A stretch of DNA of 64,000 nucleotides from Acidobacteriia bacterium AH_259_A11_L15 (GTDB taxonomy: Bacteria; Acidobacteriota; Terriglobia; Acidiferrales; 2-02-FULL-67-57). Position 1 is the first letter of the stretch, and each line of letters begins with the position of its first letter. The notes beneath the pieces were generated by a model, which was not told the DNA's origin, made no database searches, and was given only the letters and a program-made list of their open reading frames with translations. Below are positions 8,125 to 16,299 of the stretch, one piece after another. The stretch spans positions 16,821 through 80,820 of the forward strand of contig JALLOH010000003.1 in the NCBI GenBank assembly GCA_027717655.1, given 5' to 3'. The translations under genes were made by a program, and so were the position numbers.

Positions 8125-9879
8125 ACGGCCAGCATTTCCCGTCTTCTGGGCAAGGTCCACTGCTCCGATGCAGCCAAGTTCATACGCAGATTGCCCGACG
8201 AGTGTATCGATTTTGTAATGACCTCTCCGCCCTACTGGGGGCTTCGAGATTACTGTGTGGAAGGTCAGATTGGGCTCGAAAAACATCCGCACGAATACAT
8301 TGAAAAACTTGCAAATATCTTTCATGACCTGAAGCGTGTTCTGAAACCGCACGGCTCCTTATATCTCAATCTTGGAGACACCTATTGCAGCACCAAAGGC
8401 ACATGTGTCAATGCAGGAGGTGGGCAAAGTTCTATACGACAATCTGCGTACACACGGCTGGCTGGAAACAAGAATCCCAATCGCATGCTCAAGCCAGACG
8501 GTCAGTGGCTTCAGCCCAAGCAACTACTGATGATTCCCGCGCGGGTAGCCATTGCCTTGCAAGAGAATGGCTGGATATTAAGGAACGACATCATCTGGTA
8601 CAAGCCGAACGGCCTTCCCAGCAGCGTCAAGGATCGCCTTGCAAACAAGTATGAGCATGTCTTTCACTTCGTCAAAAGCCGTACGTACTACTATGACCTG
8701 GACGCCATCCGAGTACCTCACAAACGAGGAACTCCGAGAGCAGAATACGATTTCGAGCGCATGATGAAAGGCGGTGAGCGCTTTAACGGAAAATGGGGCA
8801 AGGCTGGTACCCAGAAGGCATTCGTCGCTGGAAACGTTCTTGGCAAAAAGCCTGGCGATGTTGTTCTTTCTAGAGACAAGACGGCGGCCCTCAGGAAAAT
8901 CAACTCGATGCGAAATCCGCCTGAGCCGACTGAACCCGACGCTTTTCATCCTCTTGGGAAGAATCCAGGGGATTTCATAGAACTTGAGGGCAGCACGTAC
9001 CCAGACATAGACAACCCTGAGTATTGCTACCGATCAGCGCCTAGGAAGCGCAGTGAGCGGAAGCAGAACGCGGAAGCGGCTAACAGTTCTGCATGCTCGA
9101 ATGCAGACATCTCTTGGACAATCAACGTAAACGGCAAGAATAGGGGAGGAATCTATCGCAGCGATGAAGAAGAGTTAGGCTTTTGGAAACAGGTCGTACT
9201 GGAGGAGTACGCAAAGGCTGGCAAAGCTGGCGGTAAAAGATTCTCAGGCAAGCACCAGGCTCTTGATGAGCGGTCTCCCTTGTTCAGAATAGCTCTGAAC
9301 AGCGGCCAGATGAGGAATAGCGTCTATTACATAATTGACACCCTGAATGTGTCTCGCGGTTTGAAGCAAAAGCTCAAAAACTGGTGGCATGACCATAGCG
9401 GCCATTGCCTTGGGTCAAACCCTGGTGACTTCTGGAGGATAACTACGAAGCCTTTTCCAAAGGCGCATTTTGCTGTTTATCCAGAAGAGCTCTGCATTAG
9501 GCCGATCCTTTCATCCTGCCCGCGCTTGGCCTGTAGGGAATGCAGTAAACCTCCGCACATACTACGTTCGCATGTCGGCAGGAACCAAGGCGATTGGAGA
9601 ACTGAGGCAAGAAGAAAGGGCCTGCCAGTGGACACAGTGGTAGCACATCTAGGAGGTGGGCATACAGGGCTTTCCCCAGGCTACCGTGAGAGGCACGTAG
9701 TAGGTTGGAAGGATTGCGGTTGCAATGCCGGTGTTGAGCCCGGGATTGTCTTCGACCCGTTTGCAGGAACAGGCACAACCCTTTTGGTTGCGAAGAAGCT
9801 GGGGCGTAGATGGCTTGGATGTGAGCTAAATCCCAAATTCGTGAAAATGGCAAATCAGCGAATCAGTAACAACTACTAG
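8125..9879 (+). CDS. DNA methyltransferase, beta class (probably N4-cytosine or N6-adenine)
   Basis: Modifies DNA with S-adenosylmethionine. Catalytic motif IV is TSPPYWGL near the N-terminus, and the SAM-binding motif I (VFDPFAGTGTTLL) lies at the C-terminal end, the order of beta-class enzymes. SPPY more often means cytosine-N4. A large variable region between (roughly residues 190-480) would hold target recognition. The protein has no in-frame ATG before motif IV. The track uses TTG 8191, but the frame is clearly conserved further upstream in the second copy. GGTGAT (8114-8119) lies five bases before an in-frame ACG at 8125, so I annotate ACG as the probable start (MASISRLLGKVHC). ATT 8134 or CTG 8146 are alternatives. 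No restriction gene is adjacent; it may be an orphan or partner of the replication gene. Confidence 0.85.
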   Translation, partial: TASISRLLGKVHCSDAAKFIRRLPDECIDFVMTSPPYWGLRDYCVEGQIGLEKHPHEYIEKLANIFHDLKRVLKPHGSLYLNLGDTYCSTKGTCVNAGGGQSSIRQSAYTRLAGNKNPNRMLKPDGQWLQPKQLLMIPARVAIALQENGWILRNDIIWYKPNGLPSSVKDRLANKYEHVFHFVKSRTYYYDLDAIRVPHKRGTPRAEYDFERMMKGGERFNGKWGKAGTQKAFVAGNVLGKKPGDVVLSRDKTAALRKINSMRNPPEPTEPDAFHPLGKNPGDFIELEGSTYPDIDNPEYCYRSAPRKRSERKQNAEAANSSACSNADISWTINVNGKNRGGIYRSDEEELGFWKQVVLEEYAKAGKAGGKRFSGKHQALDERSPLFRIALNSGQMRNSVYYIIDTLNVSRGLKQKLKNWWHDHSGHCLGSNPGDFWRITTKPFPKAHFAVYPEELCIRPILSSCPRLACRECSKPPHILRSHVGRNQGDWRTEARRKGLPVDTVVAHLGGGHTGLSPGYRERHVVGWKDCGCNAGVEPGIVFDPFAGTGTTLLVAKKLGRRWLGCELNPKFVKMANQRISNNY

Positions 9880-9908
9880 CTCGTCCCGCCTAGGACTATT
9901 GAATCAGC

Positions 9909-10133
9909 GACCGCCACCAGTTGATCTATGGAATCATTCAGGACTTTGGAGAAATCAGGTCACGCGAGCTGTGGAAAGAATATCTGCTGCGCTGCAAGCA
10001 GGCCGGTATGCCATCAGCCGCGCCTCGAACCTTTTCGCTCTACATCAAGAAGCTAGAAGAACTCGCTCTAGTAATGAGCGCAAGGGCTTTGGGTATCAAG
10101 GGAAATGTGCGTGTATTCAGGGTTCGGAGATAA
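9909..10133 (+). pseudogene. Decayed second copy of the cdc6 3' end
   Basis: The translation from HQLIYGIIQDFGEIRSRELW to GNVRVFRVRR repeats the winged-helix end of the Cdc6 protein at 7881-8105 almost residue for residue, but no AAA+ domain precedes it. The sequence before 9909 is unrelated and follows directly on the methyltransferase stop at 9879. Most base changes between the copies are silent, so this copy came from a functional diverged paralogue rather than from a recent slip duplication. As it stands it is a 5'-truncated remnant. Confidence 0.8.
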
Positions 10134-10248
10134 GGGAGAAAGGTGATGAAGTACGGCGAGCATTTCCCGTGTTCTGGGCAAGATTCACTGCTCCGATGCA
10201 GCTAGGTTTATCTGCAGACTCCCGGATGAGTCTGTCGATTTTGTGATG
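9909..10248 (+). repeat. Ungapped 340-bp duplication of 7881-8220
   Basis: Positions 7881-8220 and 9909-10248 align over their whole length without a gap at a constant offset of 2028. By hand I count about 42 mismatches, roughly 88 percent identity. The block spans the end of cdc6, the short spacer and the start of the methyltransferase. Substitutions fall mainly at third positions of both genes' frames. Confidence 0.9.
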
Positions 10249-10434
10249 TCGATGCCCACAATGGCCACCTGGATGAAAGAGTTTGACAGCGGACAAAAGA
10301 CCTATGCTTCGGTGTTGCAACTTATGCAAGTGACCGAGAAGCATTTCGGTTCCAACCGCTCCACAGTGCGAGCAAAAGAAGCAGGCTCTATGCAGAGAAA
10401 GATGCAGTCAATGGAGATACTCGTGCTTCCCTAG
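10153..10434 (+). pseudogene. Truncated second copy of the methyltransferase 5' end
   Basis: In the same layout as the intact pair, the ribosome site GGTGAT, the ACG codon and the first 32 codons of the methyltransferase recur (ISRVLGKIHCSDAARF, then CRLPDESVDFVM). Immediately before the catalytic TSPPYW the match ends and an unrelated 62-residue tail follows (SMPTMATWMKEF to MEILVLP), so motif IV is missing and no activity is expected. The changes that preserve the protein frame argue that this N-terminus was translated in both copies. Confidence 0.7.
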
Positions 10435-10485
10435 ACAGCGGCACTGTTTCCGCGCTATGTTCGATTCAATTTAGAGGGAATGATT

Positions 10486-11211
10486 ATGAATCTCTTTGGC
10501 GTCCGTGTTAGCGGACCACAGGTCATGGAAGTGTCACGGAAGATGGCTGATGCTGTACGTGAGCCGACCTACCTTTATCCATGGCAATCATTGGAGTCGG
10601 ACTTGTGTCGTAGGGGGCTCTCCTCGATCTATATGGTGGGGTATGGAAGTTTGCTTGATTCGGCATCAGCTGCTCAAACGCTAAAACACAGCTCCCGGGA
10701 ACCTCGTGAACCCGTGATTGCCTTCGGGGCACGCCGAATCTTTAATTGCGAGATGTCATCGGGTGGACGCTACGGACCGGCGATAAGTCCCTCTGCACGC
10801 GCAGCGTTGAATGTCCGGCTCACTGGCGACATCAACGACGCTATCAATGGCATCATGGTGGAAATCTCGGTGAAAGACATCCCAGCCCTGCAGGCAAGGG
10901 AAGTGGGGTATGACCTAGCACCTATAGCGTGTCTCCGATGGAACGATCTCGAAGAAACTCCCTTCGTGGCCTACATCCTCTGCTGCCCTGACGAACCGCG
11001 GGATGGGAAGCGGCGGACCAACGATGGGCTCGAGCCGCATCGGGAGTACTACAAGGTGTGCCGCAGGGGAGCTGCCGAGGTGGGCGAGGAGTTCCTTCGC
11101 TTCTGGCTCTCCACCACCTATTTGGCCGACGGAGTCACACCTGTGGCGCAGTGGGAAGCCACGGCGCTCCCAGAGATACGCAGTGATGCGACAAAAGAGG
11201 GCAGGCCATGA
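10486..11211 (+). CDS. Gamma-glutamylcyclotransferase-like (GGCT/AIG2 fold) protein
   Basis: A 241-aa protein whose N-terminal third shows the GGCT signature MVGYGSLLDSAS, where the backbone binds the gamma-glutamyl group. The catalytic-type acid lies in LQAREVGYDLAPI around residue 140. Members cleave gamma-glutamyl amides with release of 5-oxoproline or act on related amine adducts. The first 45 residues and the C-terminal 60 are extra compared with the minimal fold. ATG 10480 and ATG 10486 are both possible; AGAGGGA fits 10486 better. The stop overlaps the next gene as ATGA, so the two proteins are made together. The substrate in this context is unknown, and pairing with a membrane TPR protein does not correspond to any system I can name. 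Confidence 0.7.
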   Translation: MNLFGVRVSGPQVMEVSRKMADAVREPTYLYPWQSLESDLCRRGLSSIYMVGYGSLLDSASAAQTLKHSSREPREPVIAFGARRIFNCEMSSGGRYGPAISPSARAALNVRLTGDINDAINGIMVEISVKDIPALQAREVGYDLAPIACLRWNDLEETPFVAYILCCPDEPRDGKRRTNDGLEPHREYYKVCRRGAAEVGEEFLRFWLSTTYLADGVTPVAQWEATALPEIRSDATKEGRP

Positions 11212-13109
11212 ATGGAGTAATGGAGAGTGTCCTGGAACTGGTGCGCAGTTTCCAGAATGGCTATGTTTGGCTCCTAGCCACTGGAGCGATCGCGTATCTC
11301 TATGCTACCTACCGGTACCACCGGTTGCTCCACGAGACCGGTGACCAGATCCGCCTTGGCGCGATCTCGGTGAAAGGAGGTATCTCACAAGAATTGGGGG
11401 CCAATGCGGCCGCGCTGCTACTGCGCACCCGGTTCTCCGCTGTCACAGAGAGCTTCAGGAAGGGTACGGGGGCCCGTGCGTCCCTCTATGCGGCGGAGGC
11501 TGTCGCCGCACAATTTCCAACCATAGAAACGGCGTTGCTCGAGGTCGCGCCGGAGCTAAAGCCGCCGCAGCTGCAAGTGAAGGAGGACATTGTCAGTAAG
11601 GTCGGAACAGTGGAGATTCCTGTCGGCGCCATAGTGAATCTGTTCCTGGCACTTCTTCGCTGGCTACCTGTGCCCTATCGGAGGCGTTACGAGGCCTCGC
11701 TGATTCATCTATCACTTATATCCATCGGGCCTGAGACGCAACTGCTCGTCTCTCGCGAAAGCCAACACCGCACCTCATTCGGCCGGTCTGTGGTAGAGGA
11801 AAAAGGGCAACCCGTGAATCAGCCTATGGTGCTTGCCAGGACCGCTGCGGTAGGCAACCTTACGGATCTCACCAATCTACTAAGAGATGCCGTGTTCATG
11901 ATCCTTCAGCTAGACGGCAAAGCCTTCCCAGGCAGGAATTGGCTGGGTATGAGATGTTTTGCGGATGGATTGGTTGCCTTGAACGAGTACCGGCGAACTG
12001 CGAAGGAAGAGTTTCTAGAAAAGGCCAGGGAGAGTTTTGGCCGTGCGGCTGACGTCGATGCAGGTAATTACAAGGCCCTCTATTTTTACAGCTTGTTGCT
12101 CCTATTTGAACGGACGCGCGAGTCGATCGCCACAGCGACCAAGGTTTTCACACGGGCCTTGAGGACTGAAGACCCGATGGTCAAGGCTCTCGTGCATACC
12201 GGCCTGGCAAATTGCTACGCCCAGCAGTTTCATCGATTGGCCGAGCGCGGCCCTGATGTATTGAAAAAAGCTCGAGAGCAGGCTGAGTTAGCGCACCAAG
12301 AATGGGAAAGAGCACAGGAACAAATGCTGAAATCGTACTTGGCAGGCGGAAAAGAGTTGCCGGGTCGTAACCATCCATGGATCCTCGCGACCCGCGCCTT
12401 AGTGCAGACCGTAGATGAAGGCACCACAGGCACACGTGAGGAGGCAAAAAAGCGATTTCTCGCGGCTGCGCGTTTCTACACGGAGGCAATCGAAACCGAA
12501 CGGCACAACGGAATGTTCTGGAACAACCTGGGCTGGTTATTACTCAAGTTGACTGAGTGGAGAGTACAGGACCTGAAGGACCTGGTATCCGGGGAGAAGA
12601 TTCCTCCTGGCCTATCAGGCAATGCGGCCGAGCTATCCGAGCGCTACCTTCGACGTTCCCTGGAGCTGAATCCGAAGAACAAGCTCAGCCACGCAAACCT
12701 TTGCCTGCTTTATGCTAGCCCCTGGTATCGGAAGCGGCAGGAAAAGGAGGAACGAGAGAAGTACCTGCACCGTTGTCGCTACTACGGACTTGCGGCGATA
12801 CAGCTAGATCCGAACTACATCAACGGCCATCGCGACCTTTCATTGAGCCTGCTGCGGTATGAACAGTTTGACGAGGCCTACCGGTACTTCAAAGAAGCTT
12901 TGCGACTCGCCACCGCAGTGGAAAAAGACGAGGAAATCATCCACGACGCGCTGGCAGTCCTTGATGAGATGAAAGAGGATAAGATACAGATTACGGAACA
13001 AGAACGAAAACGCTGGCAATATCCCGACCCGAGTCTGCTGGTTCCTCCCGATGCTGGTAGCGCTCGTCCCCGGCCAGCAAAGGCCGAGCACCAAGCACCG
13101 GTCCTCTAG
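11208..13109 (+). CDS. Membrane-anchored TPR protein coupled to the GGCT-like gene
   Basis: A 633-aa protein. One hydrophobic segment near the N-terminus (about residues 18-34, YVWLLATGAIAYLYATYRY) should anchor it in the membrane with the bulk in the cytoplasm. Residues about 60-240 form an unrecognised domain containing a second hydrophobic patch (VGAIVNLFLALLRWL). From about 245 to 600 there are TPR-like helix pairs, with good matches such as GMFWNNLGWLLLK and AYRYFKEALRL. The tail is proline-rich. It starts inside the stop of the GGCT-like gene. TPR scaffolds usually bind protein partners, so it may localise or sense for the enzyme. No ATPase or nuclease motif is visible. Confidence 0.65.
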   Translation: MNGVMESVLELVRSFQNGYVWLLATGAIAYLYATYRYHRLLHETGDQIRLGAISVKGGISQELGANAAALLLRTRFSAVTESFRKGTGARASLYAAEAVAAQFPTIETALLEVAPELKPPQLQVKEDIVSKVGTVEIPVGAIVNLFLALLRWLPVPYRRRYEASLIHLSLISIGPETQLLVSRESQHRTSFGRSVVEEKGQPVNQPMVLARTAAVGNLTDLTNLLRDAVFMILQLDGKAFPGRNWLGMRCFADGLVALNEYRRTAKEEFLEKARESFGRAADVDAGNYKALYFYSLLLLFERTRESIATATKVFTRALRTEDPMVKALVHTGLANCYAQQFHRLAERGPDVLKKAREQAELAHQEWERAQEQMLKSYLAGGKELPGRNHPWILATRALVQTVDEGTTGTREEAKKRFLAAARFYTEAIETERHNGMFWNNLGWLLLKLTEWRVQDLKDLVSGEKIPPGLSGNAAELSERYLRRSLELNPKNKLSHANLCLLYASPWYRKRQEKEEREKYLHRCRYYGLAAIQLDPNYINGHRDLSLSLLRYEQFDEAYRYFKEALRLATAVEKDEEIIHDALAVLDEMKEDKIQITEQERKRWQYPDPSLLVPPDAGSARPRPAKAEHQAPVL

Positions 13110-13268
13110 TTTTCAGGAAGAATAGGCGACAAGCCCGAGAGTTACCTGTCCCTGTCGTTTTCCAGAGCTGCCTAGCCGCCGCCTGCACTCCACAAGGTAT
13201 TTCGCTAATGTGATCAGCCCAAGAGACAAACTCGCTTACCCACAGCGATTCGGTATCTCAGTTCGTAG

Positions 13269-15296
13269 CTAGGGTTTCAGCAGAGGATCATCGGCGCCAA
13301 GAAACGACCTGACATCTCGAATAATGATGCGTGGATATGATGGGCACTCTGGGGGGTCCGTCTGTCGAGCAATCGCGTGGACCAAATTTCTACGCGTGAC
13401 AAGTACAACGATAGTTTCATATCCGGCCCGAACGCATTTTTGGACATTCTCTTTGGCATCGGAACGTCCCGTTTCTATCTCGATAGCTACTTCTCGACCC
13501 TCTTTGCCTGCTAGTAGGTCGATTGTCTTGCCGCCACCGACTGGCTTTTCCATCTCGACTTTGTACCCCCGTCTTTCCAGGTGCTGAGCGACCTTCTCCT
13601 TCCAATACTCGTGCTCCGGGCCTCCTCTACCTCTTGTGGGCACTTCAAAGCCAAGATTCTTCAGCGCCTCTTTTCCTTTCTCGGTCAGCCACAACAACCT
13701 AACCCGACCTTTGCCACTTGATATATCAACTGGCTCAATCAAACCTTTCAAGAGAAGCACGGTGCACACCTTGTTGCCAAAATACGAAGAAAGATTAAGA
13801 CGACAGTATCTCTCAGCAACCCCCGACGTTATATTCTCCATAACGTCTCTCAGCAATTCTATTTCTTCTTTTGTTAGTTTTTCCGCCGGCCGCATCGGCA
13901 GAATCTCAGCCTTCCTCTTCCCATCAGCCAGAATCTCGATGCTTGCCCCAGACAAACCCGGCGATTGCGCAGCCACGTCTCGGTCCGTCATCTTGCCCTT
14001 GTCGACGTATACGAGCGGGAACTTCACCAAAAAGGGCTTGTACCACCTGCCTTGCAGTCGAACGATGCCATGACCTACAGGCAGCTTGCCGAGGTACTCC
14101 TTCTCTTCTGCGCCAAGGAGCGTCGCATTAGCTATCGTTGATACATCGTGGCCGTGCTTGAGATTCATGGCTACTGTGCAGTAGGTATTGCCTAGGGAGG
14201 GAACAGAAATGAGCGAAGGGTGCTGGTCGATCAGGATAATTGACTCACCCAGCTCCCGGATCTCCCGCAGAATCACGTCCATAATTGTCTCCTTGGATTG
14301 CTTCCGCTTTAGTAGAACGTGATGAGCTTCCTCGATGATGATCGCGTGTTTGAGTGTCTCCCGGCTTTGCTCCTGCAGCCGGTAATGATGAATCCAGAGG
14401 AGCATGGCCTCGATGAGGAAAGTCTTGTCTGCGTTCGTCAGGGCGTCGAGTTCCAGGACAGCATTTCTTTTCAGAAGAGCTCCAAGACCGGAAGGCTGCC
14501 GGACATTCAAGACCTTACCTATGTCTCCGTAGCAGAGGGTCGCGATTGCCCTTTTTGTCGAGTCCATCCACTGGGCTTCCCGACCTTTGACCTTTGCTTT
14601 GATGAGCCATTCCTTGACATCGGCGAGAGTAGGAAATGATTCGGGCTCGTTATCGTACATCCCAAACTGCTCGTAAATCCCGTCAATAGCTTCTTGCAGC
14701 AAGTATGCCACGCCTTCTCCTAGCCAGTACACGTGGCACATGATTTCGATGAGCTTCTTGAGCCAGATTGACGGCTTTGTTCCTTCAGGCGGGATGAGCG
14801 GGTTAAAAGTAAAAGGAGCAACGTTCCGTCCGACTGTGTAGACAACAAGCTGGCCCCGGCCCACGACCTGGAGCAGGTCCCGGTAGTTCCGCTTCCAATC
14901 AAATACAAGTATTGGAATGCCTTTGGCGAGCAGCGATTTTGCTACCAAGAAACCAACATTCGTTTTCCCGCTGCCCGTGCGCCCGAAGATTCCTACATGC
15001 TGAATCCATTCGTTCTGGCGAAGCCCGAATGATCCGAACCCCCTAGGTCCATAGACGACGGTGCCAAGAGGGTAATCACCCCCTGATTGCTCCGCTGGTG
15101 GTGGTTCTAGAAAGATTCGCTTCGTCGTGTAAGGCTTTCCGAGATGCTTGGCGGCCAAAAGCTGTAGGAATCCGTCGATCTCGCTTCTCTTCTTCGGATT
15201 CAGCTGGTACTCGAGCCAAAGAGGATCGAGTCTGTCGCCTAGGATCGGCCTGAGCTTCTGGAAAATTTCCTCTGTGTCCACGTGGATCAACCTCAT
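13269..15296 (-). CDS. HerA-type ATPase fused to winged helix and PD-(D/E)XK nuclease
   Basis: A 675-aa DNA-translocase-like protein. The ATPase has Walker A FGRTGSGKTNV near residue 110 and Walker B HAIIIEEAHHVLL near 325, typical of HerA/DUF87 hexamers that pump DNA. A winged-helix segment follows near 480-560 (KEEIELLRDVMENI to LLWLTEKGKEAL). The C-terminal 110 residues carry a restriction-like nuclease core: GGGKTIDLLAG then REVAIEIETG. Thus motor and cutter are in one chain, whereas HerA-NurA pairs use separate genes. It is coupled by ATGA overlap to the 182-aa gene upstream. This architecture is common in archaeal genomes and their plasmids; here it could serve element maintenance, DNA repair or defence. 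Confidence 0.8.
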   Translation of the reverse strand: MRLIHVDTEEIFQKLRPILGDRLDPLWLEYQLNPKKRSEIDGFLQLLAAKHLGKPYTTKRIFLEPPPAEQSGGDYPLGTVVYGPRGFGSFGLRQNEWIQHVGIFGRTGSGKTNVGFLVAKSLLAKGIPILVFDWKRNYRDLLQVVGRGQLVVYTVGRNVAPFTFNPLIPPEGTKPSIWLKKLIEIMCHVYWLGEGVAYLLQEAIDGIYEQFGMYDNEPESFPTLADVKEWLIKAKVKGREAQWMDSTKRAIATLCYGDIGKVLNVRQPSGLGALLKRNAVLELDALTNADKTFLIEAMLLWIHHYRLQEQSRETLKHAIIIEEAHHVLLKRKQSKETIMDVILREIRELGESIILIDQHPSLISVPSLGNTYCTVAMNLKHGHDVSTIANATLLGAEEKEYLGKLPVGHGIVRLQGRWYKPFLVKFPLVYVDKGKMTDRDVAAQSPGLSGASIEILADGKRKAEILPMRPAEKLTKEEIELLRDVMENITSGVAERYCRLNLSSYFGNKVCTVLLLKGLIEPVDISSGKGRVRLLWLTEKGKEALKNLGFEVPTRGRGGPEHEYWKEKVAQHLERRGYKVEMEKPVGGGKTIDLLAGKEGREVAIEIETGRSDAKENVQKCVRAGYETIVVLVTRRNLVHAIARQTDPPECPSYPRIIIRDVRSFLGADDPLLKP

Positions 15297-15841
15297 AGTA
15301 GACCAAGGCGACTGAGCAAAGATTTGTACTCGACAACTCCTTCTCGAAATTCCTTTCGTAGGCTGGAAATGTCTTGCCAGGTTCTCAGGAGGGAGCTTCG
15401 CCTCTCCTTGCGAAGGTTGGAGAGTTCTCTTTCCAGGTGGTTGCGCTTTATGTCCACACCTGTGTTGTATCCGACACCCCAGCCAGTGAAGTGGTCGAGC
15501 GACAGCGCAGCTTGGGAAATCTGATAGTCTATTTCCCGTAGGGTCTCATCCTGAAGCTGCGCCCGGGCCAGCACCTCTTCTTCGAGTTGGTCTATCGTGG
15601 ACCTGCTATCTTTGAGCTTGCCGATGACGTAGCTCTGGGCTTCATCCTCGGGTTCAGGCAGCGGCTTTCCCTCCGGTAGGAAGCGTCTGAGGTCAAAGAG
15701 TTTCCTTACGAGGTCGCCTGTCGGTTTGCGCTCATCCCAGGGCGGCTTCGGCATGCCGACTTCAAGGAACAAGGGTTGTTCGAAAAAGTCGAAGTAGTGC
15801 CAGAGCTCTTCGTAAAGCTGGTGGTCCACAGCGATCGCCAA
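15293..15841 (-). CDS. Helical 182-aa partner of the HerA fusion
   Basis: No family recognised. The protein is mostly alpha-helical with a coiled-coil-like middle and end (SRSTIDQLEEEVLARAQLQ; NHLERELSNLRKERRSSLLRTW). No catalytic motif is visible. The track start is a TTG at 15841; an in-frame GTG four codons later (MDHQLYEELW) is another option. Its stop overlaps the HerA start as ATGA, so the products are probably made in fixed ratio and may form a complex, perhaps as an adaptor on the HerA ring. That role is inference from gene order only. Confidence 0.6.
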   Translation of the reverse strand: MAIAVDHQLYEELWHYFDFFEQPLFLEVGMPKPPWDERKPTGDLVRKLFDLRRFLPEGKPLPEPEDEAQSYVIGKLKDSRSTIDQLEEEVLARAQLQDETLREIDYQISQAALSLDHFTGWGVGYNTGVDIKRNHLERELSNLRKERRSSLLRTWQDISSLRKEFREGVVEYKSLLSRLGLL

Positions 15842-15927
15842 TACGGTTTAGGACATGCCTGGCTTTAGAGGTGAGTTCGTGCTGATGCTGATTTTGCCTT
15901 CTACCGGATCAAGCAAAGCCATCTAAG

Positions 15928-15936
15928 TTATTTATG
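15928..15936 (+). promoter_or_regulatory. TATA-like box for the small-gene operon
   Basis: TTATTTATG is centred 28 bases before the ATG at 15960, the spacing of an archaeal leaderless promoter. No Shine-Dalgarno sequence precedes that ATG, which agrees with leaderless translation. Confidence 0.35.
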
Positions 15937-15959
15937 CTTACGTGCAAATAATCAAAGTT

Positions 15960-16055
15960 ATGAATTCAGAGACTATCCTCCTTAGGAGGCTATTGAAGGA
16001 AGTCACAGCCATCAGACAGGACTTGGAAGAAATAAAAAAGAGCATGGTGAAGTGA
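15960..16055 (+). CDS. 31-aa coiled-coil micro-protein
   Basis: Too short for the ORF track. The translation (MNSETILLRRLLKEVTAI, then RQDLEEIKKSMVK) is a nearly ideal amphipathic helix with leucines and isoleucines at heptad spacing. Such tiny coiled-coil proteins are frequent in archaeal genomes and mobile elements. It is preceded by a TATA-like box at the right distance and followed seven bases later by another small gene. The function is unknown. The call rests on helix periodicity and on the promoter spacing, so it is moderate. Confidence 0.45.
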   Translation: MNSETILLRRLLKEVTAIRQDLEEIKKSMVK

Positions 16056-16062
16056 GGATCTT

Positions 16063-16227
16063 GTGAAAATAGAGGGAGACCATCTTTCGTTTCCGGGGAC
16101 CGATACGGTCACAATCGCGACGATTTTATGTGGGTCTGGGACGGCGGTGAATGCTTTTTGGAAACAGGCGGAATCAGTCCACTTGCATAAGGTGCAATCG
16201 AGAGGCGTTCGCCTTTTCAGACCCTAA
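16063..16227 (+). CDS. 54-aa hypothetical protein
   Basis: A short gene below the track threshold, starting at GTG 16063 with GAGGATC immediately upstream as ribosome site. The product begins MKIEGDHLSFPGTDT and ends GVRLFRP. It has no recognisable motif. It follows the 31-aa gene by seven bases, so the two are likely co-transcribed. Its reality is uncertain, because 54 codons can remain open by chance. Confidence 0.35.
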   Translation: MKIEGDHLSFPGTDTVTIATILCGSGTAVNAFWKQAESVHLHKVQSRGVRLFRP

Positions 16228-16270
16228 GACCTAATCCTGAAAACAACCTAGCCCTTCCTGTCAAGAGCAT

Positions 16271-16286
16271 GACCCGAGAACGGGTC
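16271..16286. promoter_or_regulatory. Palindromic operator candidate upstream of RHH gene
   Basis: GACCCGAGAACGGGTC is an inverted repeat with perfect six-base arms and a four-base spacer, located 14 bases before the annotated start of the ribbon-helix-helix gene. RHH dimers bind short palindromes and commonly regulate their own promoters. Confidence 0.45.
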
Positions 16287-16299
16287 GTAACTGCTTTCG

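Noticed and set aside
10243-10434. 63-aa ORF as an independent gene
   Set aside because: It is in frame with the truncated methyltransferase copy upstream and is better read as its unrelated tail.
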